NCBI GenBank assembly: GCA_024734495.1
Contig: JALMQS010000068.1
Coordinates: 3,271,501 to 3,335,500 of the forward strand
From: Forficula auricularia
Lineage: Eukaryota; Arthropoda; Insecta; Dermaptera; Forficulidae
Reading direction: 5' to 3'
DNA: 64,000 nt
In this document: in pieces, positions 36,352 through 47,553 of the stretch
Numbering within the stretch: the stretch's first letter is position 1
Layout: each line of letters opens with the position of its first letter
Translations under genes and position numbers: made by a program
Notes under the pieces: generated by a model
Database searches by the model: none
What the model was told of the DNA's origin: nothing
What the model saw: the letters and a program-made list of their open reading frames with translations, nothing else

Positions 36352-37203
36352 CTGACGTGTTCTGGCGTGGCCATCCACTTGACTTTACCATACAACCTGG
36401 CCTCTCACTTATATTTAATATTTAATAAAATTATTTATAATCATGTAGGGGGGGGGGTTATTTTTTGCATTGTAGATTACTGTGTGCCCACTGATTATGT
36501 ATACAAAATTTGGTTGAGTTTGGAACAAGAGCCTATATTTTGATTTTATGACCCCCCCACTCCCATTTTCGGCGGTTAGTTTTTCCATTTTTAGACCTCT
36601 GGGGTCGCACTGATTATGTATACAAAATTTGGTTGAGTTTGTTACAAGAGCCTATATTTTCATTTTTTGACCCTACACCCCCTCCCCCTACCAATTTTGG
36701 GGGGTTAATTTTTGCATTTTTAGACTTCTGGGGTCCCACTGATTATGTATACAAAATTTGGTTGAGTTTGCTCAAATAGCTTAGATTTTTAATTTTTAAC
36801 CCCCTTCCACCCCCCTTAATTTTGGGTCGATATGCACCAAAATCTAATCAGCTCTTAATCTCAATGAACCAAAACTACGTGTGAAATTTGGTTTCGATAT
36901 TCACACTAGTTAGTATTCACAAAAATTTGGTACCGCACAGACTAACGGACACCCAACCAACCGGACAGACTAACTAACTAACAGACATTTTGAAAAAACA
37001 ATTATTATCTCGAAAAATATAATGATTTCGATGTTCACTTTTTAGAGCTTTTTTGTAGTGCGAAATGCCATGGTTTCTTTCAATTTTTTTTTATTAAAAA
37101 TAGTTTGAGCCATTTTTGAGATATTTCGAAAAAAAAAGGAAAAAAACACTTTTTTCATGTACGATTACAATACTTGACCATACCCTGTATGGTAAAGTAA
37201 AAA
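36352..37203. mobile_element. R1 element, copy c (complete)
   Basis: Begins CTGACGTGTTCTGGCGTGGC and ends CCCTGTATGGTAAAG. It has three units of the roughly 120-bp repeat (CCACTGATTATGTATACAAA near 36489, 36610 and 36735) followed by the common right half with ATTTTGGGTCGATATGCACC. It is the clearest template for R1, and shows the uninterrupted TTTAATAAAATTATTTATAA site where the Helitron entered copy d. Confidence 0.8.
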
Positions 37204-37980
37204 TATCACTGCGAAATGATTGTTCATTAGAGAGTGACAGTCTGAGAGTGTTTTCGATTCTAAGCGGAATCATCGAAACGAAACAAAAAATGTGTAAATT
37301 TTTGTTTTAAAACAGCTTCGGAGGCTTATGACCTCTTGAAAACAGCATTCGTGGATACATGTCTGAGCCGATCAAATATTTTTATATGTTTTTTTAAGGA
37401 AGAATGGTGTGGGTTCTTGGTGAAAAACGTATTTAACCCTCCGTCAGGTACAATACTCAAACTCCACAGATCGGGAGCAATTAGCCTGATAGGCGCACTA
37501 TGTTATTAATATTATAATTTAATAAGTAGTTATAATTTTATCCAATTATAATTTTAGTATTCGAAAGGTTATCACTTACTTTTTTGGGATGTTTAAAAGG
37601 AAATAAACTTAATTCGTTGTAAAAAAGAAAGTATTTATTTTTCAGAAAACTCTTAACCTAAAAAAGTATCAAAATTTCCGATCCTCCAACAAATTGACTT
37701 AAATTGTTAGGGTAACAAATTAAATGAAATTAACAGTTAGGCGAAAAATTAACACTGTAGTGCATGGTTCATAAGACGTGACGACTGCAGTTTGAGCGTT
37801 CTTAGTCTTTCCTATGACTGTAGAAATAATTAATATTACGAACCTTCAATTGTATGACGATGGGTCGCAATGTGCCTGTGAGGCCAGTATGGTCTCCACG
37901 ACTCGGCAGAGTCACATGAATAGGAGGACTATACATCCGCTAAAGAATGGCGACTACTAGGAGGGACAGACTCATTCCAT
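37204..37980. other. Stretch of mixed composition, no gene seen
   Basis: The last part (37850-37980) is G+C richer and may be the decayed continuation of the LINE fragment that follows, but the frame is broken. Confidence 0.4.
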
Positions 37981-37984
37981 TATT

Positions 37985-38394
37985 AGGGTGAAAAGGTGAA
38001 CGAAAACGTCAGAGCTGTGCCTCTCAGGCCGATTGCGCCCGATGGAGGGTTAAATAAACTAAAGCGTAGCACGCGTTTTGCCGACTCCCAACACTCTTTC
38101 GCGGTCAAATTAGAAAAGTGCCGGACCACTTCATTCGCCAATACATATATCCCCATGACTTCAAGGAACTGGAACTCTCTCCCAGCCTCCATCTTTCCCA
38201 GCATTTATAATCTTCAAACCTTCAAAACCGGAGTGCATAGACATCTAACATCTACACCCTCTCACTTAATCAACTTTCCCTTCTCTTCGGTAATTCAAGG
38301 GTCTTTCAAGATCCATAGGAGCTGCATCTTTACTGGTGCGCCCCTTCTTGCAATCGATTGCATTAAAACAAAAAAAAAAAAAAGAAAATCTTAA
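37985..38394 (+). pseudogene. LINE (jockey/CR1-like) reverse transcriptase C-terminus, 5'-truncated
   Basis: A frame of about 130 codons contains RSTRFADSQHSFAVKLEKC and WNSLPASIFPSIYNLQTFKT, the characteristic end of non-LTR reverse transcriptase polypeptides (xxxWNSLPxxxFPxxYNLxxFKxxV). The catalytic polymerase domain is missing. The frame runs into a short 3' untranslated part (GAGCTGCATCTTTACTGG, TTGCAATCGATTGCATT) and an A-rich tail at 38368-38386. This is a dead-on-arrival 5'-truncated insertion. A second copy of the same family lies inverted at 39533-40104. The internal methionine start is incidental. Confidence 0.8.
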
Positions 38395-38395
38395 A

Positions 38396-38562
38396 GAATT
38401 TAAGAAACTTTTAAAATTTAAAAATATATAGTAAAATTCTAGGAAAGTTTCACAAAAAATAGAGTCATGCGAAACAAGGATCTTGTCTTTTATTTTTTGT
38501 GAAACCTACCTAGAATTTTATATTTCTAAATTTTAAAAGTTTCTTATATTTTTTAAAATTTT
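38396..38562. repeat. Foldback, about 70-nt arms
   Basis: AAGAAACTTTTAAAATTTA and GTTTCACAAAAAAT at the left are mirrored by ATTTTTTGTGAAAC and TAAATTTTAAAAGTTTCTTA at the right, with a short loop containing AACAAGGATCTTGTC. It lies between the LINE tail and the mariner remnant. Confidence 0.7.
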
Positions 38563-38580
38563 CTTTACTTTATTTTTATC

Positions 38581-38712
38581 TGGTTCAATAGATTTAAAAA
38601 TGGACGCGAATCAGTCGATGATGATCCCAGGTCTGGCAGGCTTTCAACGAAAACACCACGAAAATTCCCGATTTAGTGCACTTTGACCGTCGACTTACAA
38701 TTATGAAAATTA
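38581..38712 (+). pseudogene. Mariner transposase N-terminal fragment
   Basis: The frame from 38581 reads WFNRFKNGRESVDDDPRSGR then LSTKT, the well-known linker of the mariner paired-type DNA-binding region (WFxxFKxGxxxxxDxxRSGRP). A frameshift later, DRRLTI appears (near 38688-38705), matching the mariner DRRLTIRE motif. Nothing of the catalytic DDE domain follows. It is a short degraded remnant, not a gene. Confidence 0.7.
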
Positions 38713-39532
38713 AAAATTTTAAGTTTTTTTACTTATCATTTTCTTTTTTATAAGCTTTGAAATTTAAATTAAACTATAAATCTAGCAAATTTGGTAGTTT
38801 TTAAAATTAATACTTGAAAACTATGTATTACAGAGTTTATTATATTTAATTTTTATATATAAATTATAAATTTTAACTTAACTACGGTCAAATATCATAC
38901 CCTTTAAATAAAAATCTAAATAAATAAATGATTAGTGTCAGCGAGTAGTATCAACGATATATCTATCAGTGAAATGGTTTAATTCTGGTGGTCTGTCAGA
39001 CATTAAGAAAAAAATTTTATTACATGGAGAGTGATATAAAAACTGTCAGCCTCATTTCTATCCGGATCTAATGAAAATCTCTCTCCTTCTGTCCAGACTA
39101 ATTAATAGTAATAGGAGTTACAAACAAAGAGCACCGAAATGGTAGTAATTTTTACTACTAAAAAGATTTAAAGTGCAAGGAAAGTATAAAAACAAAAAGT
39201 GACTTTAATAGATGTAATCAAATGATATATTATAGTTATAAATAATATTTGTACTTAAAATTAGACCAATAAATATGATATCATTTAATTAATGATTATA
39301 TTTTTAATTAGTGGTAATTTAGAAGTTTTTGTTTACACCATATAAACGACTTTCTCTTGCACCGCGAAAACCAGAAGTAGATGCAGTCGTGAAATCGATC
39401 AATGTTAAGTGAAATTAGTCTCTCTATTATTCATCAGAGCACTTCGAAACAGTCATGTAATGTTTTTTCCAGATCATTTATTTAAAAAATCGAAACTACT
39501 GATTATTTCCTTGATTTAATATTTTCTCAATC
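38713..39532. other. A+T-rich stretch, no gene seen
   Basis: Nothing recognised. Confidence 0.5.
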
Positions 39533-40104
39533 AATTTTTTTTATGAAATTGATATGAGAATGAGTTACACCAAAAAGGTGCATCCCCTAAAGGGCTGGAT
39601 TGACCCCTCTATCCTGAAAAAATAAATAGAGGGATTTTATGGCCTGGGTAGAAGTCGAAGTTATCTGTGAATGCGAGTCTTAATCAGATGAAGGTTATAA
39701 GTCGCGGGAAAAACGGTGCCTGGGAGCGAGTTCCAGTCTATGGAGGTCATATATGGATAAAAGAGTTGGCAAAAGCACTGGTTAGATTTTTATCCAATTT
39801 GACAGAGAAGGAGTGCTGAGCGTTCGAAAACCGCGTGTTTCTCGTAAATAGGGCTTTAGGGGGGATAATTGATTTAAGCTGAACAGACACCATGATAGTA
39901 TCTGTAGTACAGGGAAAGGGTAGAAACGGTTCTTCGGTGAGCCAGGGAGTCGAGTGAGTTAGTTAGGGCCGGGTCTCCTAATAGTTTAATTGCTCGCTTC
40001 CGAATTGTATCCAGTGTGGAAAGAGAATGCTTGGAGGCCCCTTCCACAGATGAGAGCCATATTCGAGACAGGGACGAATTTGAGCCTTATACAGTGTGAT
40101 CGAT
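39533..40104 (-). pseudogene. LINE reverse transcriptase C-terminus, second copy, frameshifted
   Basis: On the minus strand, broken frames read KAQIRPCLEYGSHLWKG, then RNTRFSNAQHSFSVKLDKN, then SFANSFIH and a frameshifted WNSLPGTVFP-like run with YNLHLIKT. This is the same order as in typical LINE polypeptides, and the same family as 37985-38394. At least two frameshifts and several stops are present. The 3' part has GGGGATGCACCTTTTTGGTG and ends in ATAAAAAAAATTG at 39533-39545. It extends further 5' than the other copy but still lacks the polymerase motif. Confidence 0.7.
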
Positions 40105-40114
40105 TAACAGCGAG

Positions 40115-40990
40115 ATTCAAATAAACTGCAACGGATCGTTGCTTAACTTTATCCAAATTCATTTGAAATATTAATGTTTTTCTGGCTTGATGTGTACTGG
40201 ATATATTAATTATTTATCCTATAACAATAAAAAAATAATATGTTTATTCCTTTATTATTAATCAGATATCACTTGCAATTTGCAGTTCATGTTCACTTTA
40301 ATTCAAAAATAATGATCGATTCTCATTTAATAGTCGAGGAATAACCATTCTACATTGGATTTTTACGTTTCGGTTTTTATTGGTAACCATTGCTGAAGAC
40401 ATGGAGGAATCGACTTAAAATCAAAAATAGCCATCGATTCTCATCTAATACTCGAGGAATAACAATTATACATTAGATTTTTGACGCTTCGATTATTATT
40501 GGTAACCATTGCTGAAGATATGGAGGAAAGGGCTTAAAATCAAAAATAACGATCAATTCTTATCTAATACTAGAGAAATAACCTTATTGCATTCCATTTT
40601 TGATGTTTTGACTATTAATGGCAACCTCTACTGAAAACGTGGAAGAATCGACTTAAAATCAAAAAGACTAAATTCTTTTATGGCAAACAACTCAAACTTG
40701 AAAAGGTGTGGAAAAAATCCTGGACGAAAAAAACGATAACATACATACATCCATCCATCCCCACGCACTTCCAAAAAAAATGGCACTTTTTGGCCTCTCG
40801 GCGAGATTCCAGGTAATTTTTGGCAAAACCGTCACGTGCTAAAATTCAATCTCATTGAATACTTCAATTTGTGACCTTAATTGAGTCCATGGGTTCCGTA
40901 GTCTTTACCTGAGGACCCTTTGAATTCGCGCTTGCCGCGCGACCGATTACAATATTTTCTCCCATGCTTCGCATAGGATAAAAAAAATAT
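40115..40990. mobile_element. R2 element, copy A (short, array inverted relative to flanks)
   Basis: The left flank AAACTGCAACGGATCGTTGC matches the start of copy B, and the right flank (AAAGGTGTGGAAAAAATCC, CGTCACGTGCTAAAAT, GACCGATTACAATATTTTCTC, CCATGCTTCGCATAGGAT) matches the end of copy B in the same direction. The 119-bp array between them runs in the opposite direction to that in copy B. The minus-strand frame YCNRSRGKREFKGSSGKDYG then THGLN and stop is conserved with the other copies. Confidence 0.8.
40282..40690 (+). repeat. 119-bp tandem array in R2 copy A (about 3.4 units)
   Basis: Units with GAGGAATAACCATTCTACAT, GACGTTTCGGTTTTTATTGG, TAACCATTGCTGAAGACAT and GGAATCGACTTAAAATC recur at a spacing of 119-120 bases. 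The terminal unit (ATTCCATTTTTGATGTTTTG, CTCTACTGAAAACG) is the same terminal unit found in copies B and C. Confidence 0.9.
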
Positions 40991-41566
40991 TATAAAATAT
41001 GTTATATTATAAATATTATTAATAATTAAATCATTTAAACTGTGAAATCGTCTAGAAATATGAAAATAACAAGTCACTATTTTGTTTTTCTTCAAAGGTA
41101 AAGTTAATAAATTTTAAATGAAGCTATATTTTCCTTTAAATCAAAACTAGATACAACTTGCATGGAATTGACTGGCAGAAGATATACCAATGCAAGCAGT
41201 GTATATGTACATTACAGATACATAAGTAACATTTTCTGTTTCTGGAGACAAATTATTATCATTCTCTCTCTGGGTAAAGGGCAAAAATAAATAAATTTTG
41301 ACTGGCATTACATTTACGAAGAAAATATATTTTTCACGTTTTCATGAGTTAGACCTCCGATCAGCCGGCAAATTTTTGCTTGGTATTAGCCAGCATATAA
41401 GCTATATAGCTTATACTACAATCTATTTCTGCACATCTATTCACGTGTGATTTTATGTACCACTATATAATAATACGTTTAATGTATGCTCAAAAATGTA
41501 AGTGAAATCAGTTTAGTATAACTTTGTAATTGCTATGTTTGAATATATGTATGTGTATCTATAAAA
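40991..41566. other. A+T-rich stretch, no gene seen
   Basis: The minus-strand frame ending in the R2 GSSGKDYGTHGLN peptide starts in this flank, but the part upstream of the R2 terminus has no conserved counterpart. Confidence 0.5.
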
Positions 41567-41726
41567 ACTTATGAGGAGAATTTTCTAGGTTAGGTTTCAA
41601 AAAGAGGAAATATTAAAACAAATGTATGTTTATTTGAGTTTGATTCACTCGATATATATTTCGGGTTATTAGCCCATCTTCAGGAGTTCAAATAAAAACC
41701 TAACCTAGAAAATTCTCCTCATAAGT
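41567..41726 (-). mobile_element. Perfect 31-bp inverted-repeat element enclosing a hammerhead-like motif
   Basis: 41567-41597 and 41696-41726 are exact reverse complements (ends ACTTATGAGGAGAATTTTCT and its complement). Between them are 98 nt, with the hammerhead-like motif on the minus strand. The perfect arms in an otherwise diverged neighbourhood imply a recent insertion or maintenance. Flanking target duplications are not obvious. Confidence 0.8.
41639..41692 (-). ncRNA. Hammerhead-ribozyme-like motif (best copy)
   Basis: On the minus strand: CTGAAGA (41683 down to 41677), one extra T, stem II GGG (41675-41673) with loop CTAATAA and CCC (41665-41663), then GAAA (41662-41659), then TATATAT giving a self-complementary stem III, and C17 at 41651. 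Stem I is strong: ACTC (41687-41684) pairs with GAGT (41650-41647), and TTTGA (41692-41688) pairs with TCAAA (41643-41639) across a GAA internal bulge. All invariant core residues are present. The only departure from consensus is the single extra base after the CTGANGA box. Confidence 0.6.
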
Positions 41727-42600
41727 TACTTATAATGTTTCACCTAGAACCGACCCCTAAATCCATAAAAAGTATCTATAAAAGACTAGTACATTAAGTA
41801 AAATAATAAAAAGAAACACGATAGTAATTAGCAGGCTAGATTTAATGACATCGCTGAGGCCCGAATGCCAGAAGTTGAATCTATTTAAAAATATGATCTT
41901 TTTGAAGACCACGTACCTTTTTTAAGAAAGATTTTGGGGTGATCTAGAGCGCTCCTTAACATTATCATCTAGAAGTTAAGACCAAAATCAGATGAAGGGA
42001 TGTGGCTCATAACCCCTACCGAAAAACAAATTTCCTTTTTTTTAATTTTCTTAATGCTAAAAATGTTTATAATTGATATTACTAATATTGCTAATGTTAT
42101 TGATAGTCCCAGTTAAATAGTTTTCGTCTTATAGTAAGGTAACTCTTGATGATTTGGAAACACTTGTGAACTAATATACGTATATCTTCATAAGATATCT
42201 AACTGAATTTGTAACTGCTTAAAACTAAAAATGTGTGGTTTCATAGTGAAATAAATAGTCATAGCAATCATAGATTATTTTTAAAGATTATTTACACCGA
42301 TTCTAGAAATCTATTAATGTAAATTGAAATTTCATTTAAAATACGATAAAATTGATTCATGATTTGCATTGGGATTCTAAAGCCCCCTAGAAATCATTTG
42401 CCTCCCTTTTAAATCCACGATATGATTGTCATGGTTAGTTAGAACGGTCACATTAATATAAAGTATGTTTAATGTAAAACGATTTATTGAATTGGCCCCC
42501 TTAAACAAAACGCACCCCCACCACGCTGTCGGGGTTGTAAAGGGATCAGCCGTCACCGAACTTAAGTCAAAAATCAATTTCCTATATTAATTTTTAATCC
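41727..42600. other. A+T-rich stretch, no gene seen
   Basis: The minus-strand frame 42377-42577 has no recognisable domain. The region near 42495-42560 is locally G+C richer. Confidence 0.4.
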
Positions 42601-42845
42601 CGGGGTTGTTGCCATATGGCCTCTCGTGCCCAATTAAACATCGGTTACCCTGCCCCCTCTCCTCCACTTAGCGGGCTCCATCTCGCTCTCTTCTAGTTAC
42701 CCTAATCGGACGATGCGCTTAAAATCCACTTTGGCCTAATCGGACGATTAAATTTAATCAATGATTATTTTAAACGCCAATTAGATTGCTACTGCTGCTG
42801 CTGCACTCCACAAGCTACCTAGTAATTTTCTAATCATATTCAATT
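42601..42845. promoter_or_regulatory. Candidate conserved non-coding / regulatory patch
   Basis: A moderate-G+C island contains two exact copies of CTAATCGGACGAT (42702-42714 and 42736-42748, 34 bp apart). These are followed by TAAATTTAATCAATGATTAT and GCCAATTAGATTG, a cluster of TAAT-core homeodomain-type sites, and a CTGCTGCTGCTGCAC run. No frame with splice sites is evident. The regulatory reading is inferred from motif clustering only. Confidence 0.3.
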
Positions 42846-44756
42846 TTCAAATTCCAGAAGTCACATTGGGGTGTTTTTTAATTCAATCAATATCGCTTGC
42901 TACTTATTAAAAATATATATAGGTATATATAATATTTCCAAATAATTAATTAGATATAACGGGATTTTTAAATTGAAATATAAAAAGTTGTTTTCTACAA
43001 ATTTGGCTTTTAATTAAAGAAGAAATAATATCCTCGCAACTTAAATACATACCACATAACTTTCACTTATCACGTATTACTAACAAAACAATATTAAAAC
43101 AAAATGTCATTATTAGTAGTATTAACAGATAATTAAATTAAAGATGAATTAATTGGAACTGGAGAATTGTTTCGGGCTAGACCATACATGGTGAATTTAG
43201 AAATTTTATTGAAATTTTCTATTTTATTAAAATTTCATTATAAAAAAATATTCTACAGTTTATTAATCTAACCACTAAAGCCTCAACAAGTAAATTTATT
43301 TATTTGCATTTTGATTTAAAAAATGCACTGTTGGGATTAGAACTAATGCAGGTTTCTATATTTTTTAAAACAAACTTTATAACATTTCCTCAGATTTCAG
43401 TTTTTGATAAAACATGAACATATAACAATGAAAATTTGATTTTTGATAAATTCTGAAAAATTAAAAAAAAAATCATTTGAATAAATAAATACTGAAAAAT
43501 CTGAAAACTTATAAAGCTACTTTTTGTTAATACATATTATTGTGACATAAGAAAATGTGTCAAATGACTCTCGATAATTATTGAAAAAAAAAATTATAAA
43601 AATTTTCTAATAATGACGAAAACTCAAAAATACCAGAAGTAAAAAGACCCTTCCAATTAGCCTGTTCGACTTATAACCTTGCATTGATAAGTATCTTATC
43701 ACAACAAATAAACCATCAAAGTTTAAATACTATTCACAATTTATATCGAAAAGTGAAAGTCAAATTGTATATTATATTTATTGGAATTAAAATATTTTAC
43801 AAAAAAATAAACAAATAAATAAAATAATAATATATCAAAAGATTTCCAAAAGCATGGATTTCTAAAACATTATACTTTTCTATATCTAAATTACAAGTTT
43901 TAATTTTAAAATAAATTAAATAATTTATCTCTATTTTAGTATTTTGATGAAGCAATTACTATATTTTCAAAGTGTCATGTATATATATGGGCAGCGGAAT
44001 TTTTTGATTACCCACACTCAACCTTTTGATTAAATAAAGTTAGATTAGTAAAAAAATAACCGTTACAACCTAATAACCAATTATACGAATAGTTTGTTTT
44101 CCCTATAAATAATTGATTCAATTATCTCTCTGATTATTATTACTATCTATAATATCTATTAGAAGTGATTATCAAAAAGTTCAAAATCAAAGTCATTTAG
44201 TTTACGCTTTAAGAGAGAGAGGAAAAGAGAGATGCAGATCCTCCTTCTACCAGTTGAACAAGTCATCAAAGTTTTGCGAAACTAAAAACGAACAACTTTT
44301 TCTTCATTTTCTCCTTTCCATTTTATAAAAATTTCTATTCATTTCTCTTAAAATCAGTAAACAAACAAACAAAATTCAATCTCAAGTAAATATTTGATTT
44401 CAGTTAAAATAAATGTTTAATTGATGAATAATGGTGATTACTACATTTTGAATGATTAAATATATGTATGTATTAATTAATAATTAACAAACATTATTTC
44501 AAAACACAGGAAGTTTTGATCATAGTGAAGTAAGAAAAAAGATGAGAAAATCTGTTTTTCATCAAAAACTTAAAAAATCAATTATAATGAGAAATTTGGA
44601 AAAGATTTATGAAAAGAAGAGTGTTGATGATAAGACTTAAATTAAGATCCTGGTGATTTCTAAGATTCGAAGGGCGTGATGTGATGTGTAAAAACTAGAT
44701 TATGACGTTTTCTTCTGATAATGAAGATTTTATGAAATTTTTGAATCCTCGCTTTT
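42846..44756. other. A+T-rich stretch, no gene seen
   Basis: Nothing recognised; low-complexity A/T sequence with no repeat termini. Confidence 0.5.
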
Positions 44757-44951
44757 TTTACTTTACCATATAGGGTATGGTCAAGTATTGTAATCGTACA
44801 TGAAATAAACTGCAACGGATCGTTGCTAAACTTTATCCAAATTCATTTGAAATATTAATATGTTTGTTCCTTTATTATTAATCAGATATCACTTGAAATT
44901 TGTAGTTCACATTGACATTAATTAAAAATAATAAAATAATCAAGCTTGAGT

Positions 44952-46088
44952 TGTTTACCAAAAAAGAATTTAGTCTTTTTGATTTTAAGTCGATTCTTCC
45001 ACATTTTCAGTAGAGGTTTCCATTAATAGTCAAAACATCAAAAATGGAATGCAATAAGGTTATTCCTCTAGTATTAGATAAGAATCGATCGTTACTTTTG
45101 ATTTTAAGTCGATTCCTCCATGTCTTCAGCAATGGTTACCAATAATAATCGAAACGTCAAATACCCAATGTAGAATTGTTATTCCTCAAGTATTAGATGG
45201 GAATCAATCGCTATTTTTGATTTTAAGTCGATTCCTCCATCTCTTCAGCAATGGTTACCAATAATAATCGAAACGTCAAATACCTAATGTAGAATTGTTA
45301 TTCCTCAAGTATTAGATGAGAATCGATGGCTATTTTTGATTTTAAGTCGATTCCACCATGTCTTCAGCAATGGTTACAATAATAACCGAAATGTCAAAAA
45401 TCCAATGTAGAATGGTTATTCCTCGAGTATTAAATGAGAATCAATCGCTAATTTTGTTTTAAAGTCGATTTCTCTATGTCTTCAGGAATGGTTACCAATA
45501 AAAACCGAAACGTCAAAAATCCAATATAGAATGATTATTCCTCAAGTACTAGATGAGAATCAATCGCTAATTTTGGTTTAAAGTCGATTTCTCTATGTCT
45601 TCAGGAATGGTTACTAATAAAAACCGAAACGTCAAAAATCCAATATAGAATGATTATTCCTCAAGTACTAGTTGAGAATCAATCGCCATTTTTGGTTTAA
45701 AGTCAATTCTTCTATGTCTTCAGCAATGGTTACCAATAATAATCGAAACGTCAAAAAACTAATGTAGAATTGTTATTCCTCAAGTATTAGATGAGAATCA
45801 ATCGATATTTTTGCTTTAAAGTCGATTCCTCTATGTCTTCAGCAATGGTTACCAATAAAACCGAAATGTCAAAAAACCAAAAATAGAATGGTTATTCCTC
45901 AAGTATTAGATGAGAATCAATCGCAATTTTTAGTTTAAAGTCGATTTCTCTATGTCTTCAGCAATGGTTACCAATAAAAACCGAAACGTCAAAAATCCAA
46001 TATAGAATGGTTATTCCTCAAGTATTAGATGAGAATCAATCGCTATTTTTGGCTTAAAGTCGATTCCTCTATGTCTTCAGCAAAGGTA
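44952..46088 (-). repeat. 119-bp tandem array in R2 copy B (about 9-10 units)
   Basis: TCTTCAGCAATGGTTACCAA recurs roughly every 119 bases from about 45122 to 46076, with AAACGTCAAA and TTCCTCAAGTATTAGATGAG in each unit. The first unit (44990-45060) is the diverged end unit shared with copies A and C. Interior units are more alike than the end unit, a sign of homogenisation. Confidence 0.9.
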
Positions 46089-46709
46089 AGGGATAAGAAA
46101 ACAACGCAGTTGCTATGGTTACTTATAAAATTTCCTCCCAAATTTTTAGCATTTCACAGAGAGAAGCCTATCCATTCTTATTTAAGCAAGGCTAAATGAG
46201 CTATATTAAAACGTTCAAATGAATAAATTTTAAAGAATTTAAAAAATTAAAAAAGTACTATCTTACTTTCGAGTAAAATACTTTAAAATATAATTTTACT
46301 AAAAACTTTATTTAACCTTTTTTGTGGTCCCCAAGGTACTTAATTAGGATATTAAATTTCATCAAAATTGGTTAAGTCATTTTCAAGATATTTAGAAAAA
46401 ACTAAAAAAGTACTGAAATAAAGTACTAATGTTTGTGGGCCGATATGTACTAAAAACTAATTTTGTTAAACTAATGGTAGGTTTTCAATTTCATTTCAAT
46501 CAGCGCAAAGGTGTGGAAAAAATCGTGGGCCAAAAAAACGATAACATCCATCCATCCATCCATCCATACATACATACATACATACATCCATCCGCACGCA
46601 CTAAATGAAAAAATCGCACTTTTTGGCCTCTCGACGAGACCCCATGTAATTTTTGGCAAAACCGTCACGTGCTAAAATGCAACCTAATTGAATACTACAA
46701 TTTGTGACT

Positions 46710-46810
46710 TTAATTGAGTCCATGGGTTCCGTAGTCTTTATCTGAGGACCCTTTGAAGCCACGCTTGCCCCGAGAGCGATTACAATACTTTACCCATGCT
46801 TTGCATTGGA
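46710..46810 (-). CDS. Conserved short frame at the R2 terminus (copy B)
   Basis: The minus-strand frame ends KAWVKYCNRSRGKRGFKGSS then DKDYGTHGLN and stop. The same peptide end is present in copy A (KHGRKYCNRSRGKREFKGSS, minus, near 40880-40975) and copy C (AKHGRKYCNRSRGKRDFNGS, plus, near 61154-61252) with few replacements and an identical stop. It may be a genuine small coding exon of the parent element or only a recently copied terminus. No known domain is recognised. Confidence 0.3.
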
Positions 46811-46814
46811 TTAA

Positions 46815-47553
46815 GTAAAAAGTGTTTTTTTTTCCTTCTTTTTTTCGAAATATCTCAAAAACTGCTAAAACTATTTTGATTAAAAAAATTGAGTGAAACC
46901 ATTTCATTTCCTTCTACAAAAAATTTTAATAAGTGAACTTAGAAAAAATTATATTTTTGGAGATAATAATTGTTTTGTCAAAATGTCTGTTAGTCTGGTT
47001 GTCTGGTTGTTAGTTATTTAGTCTGTGCGTTACCAAATTTTTGTGGACGAGCTAGCTCAAAAACTAGTGTGAATATCGAAACCAAATTTCACACCTAGTT
47101 TTAGTCCATTGAGATTAAGAGCTGATTAGATTTTGGTGCATATCGACCCAAAATTAAGGGTGGTGGAGGGTGAAAATTAAAAACCTAGGCCATAGCAAAC
47201 TCAACCAAATTTTGTATAGATAATGAGTGGACCCCCAGAAGTCTAAAAATGCAAAAACTAACCGCCCAAAATGGGGGAAGGGGGATGGGGTCAAAAACTG
47301 AAAATCTTGACCATTTACCAAACTCAACTAAATTTTGTATACTAATAAGTAATGATTGGACCCCCAGAAGTTTAAAAATGCAAAAACTAACCGCCCAAAA
47401 TGGGGGGAGGGGGGTGTATGGTCAAAAAATGAAAATCTAGGCTCTCGTACCAAACTCAACCAAATTTTGTATACATAATCAGTGGGCTCCCAGGTGTCAA
47501 AAAATGCAAAAACTAACCCCCCCCCCTACATAAATATAAATAATTTTATTAAA
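46815..47553 (-). mobile_element. R1 element, copy d, first part (split by Helitron)
   Basis: Reverse orientation relative to copies b and c. TTCGAAATATCTCAAAAACT, GACGAGCTAGCTCAAAAAC, GTGCATATCGACCCAAAAT, then three minisatellite units with ACTCAACCAAATTTTGTATA, then CCCCCCTACATAAATATAAA. It stops at TTATTAAA (47553), where the Helitron begins. The remaining R1 end resumes at 49182. Confidence 0.8.

Larger units (their letters stand above)
44757..46818. mobile_element. R2 element, copy B (long), joined to R1 copy d
   Basis: The left end TTTTTACTTTACCATATAGG, then TCAAGTATTGTAATCGTAC, is nearly the R1 terminus in reverse. AAACTGCAACGGATCGTTGC follows, then the 119-bp array on the minus sense. 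The right part has CTTATAAAATTTCCTCCC, the CATCCATC/CATACATA microsatellite near 46551-46595, CGTCACGTGCTAAAATGC and CGATTACAATACTTTACCC. The right end runs without a break into R1 copy d at about 46815. Confidence 0.8.

Noticed and set aside
44952..46088. Regular array considered as CRISPR-like.
   Set aside because: Whole 119-bp units are repeated with no unique spacers, in a eukaryotic dispersed element.
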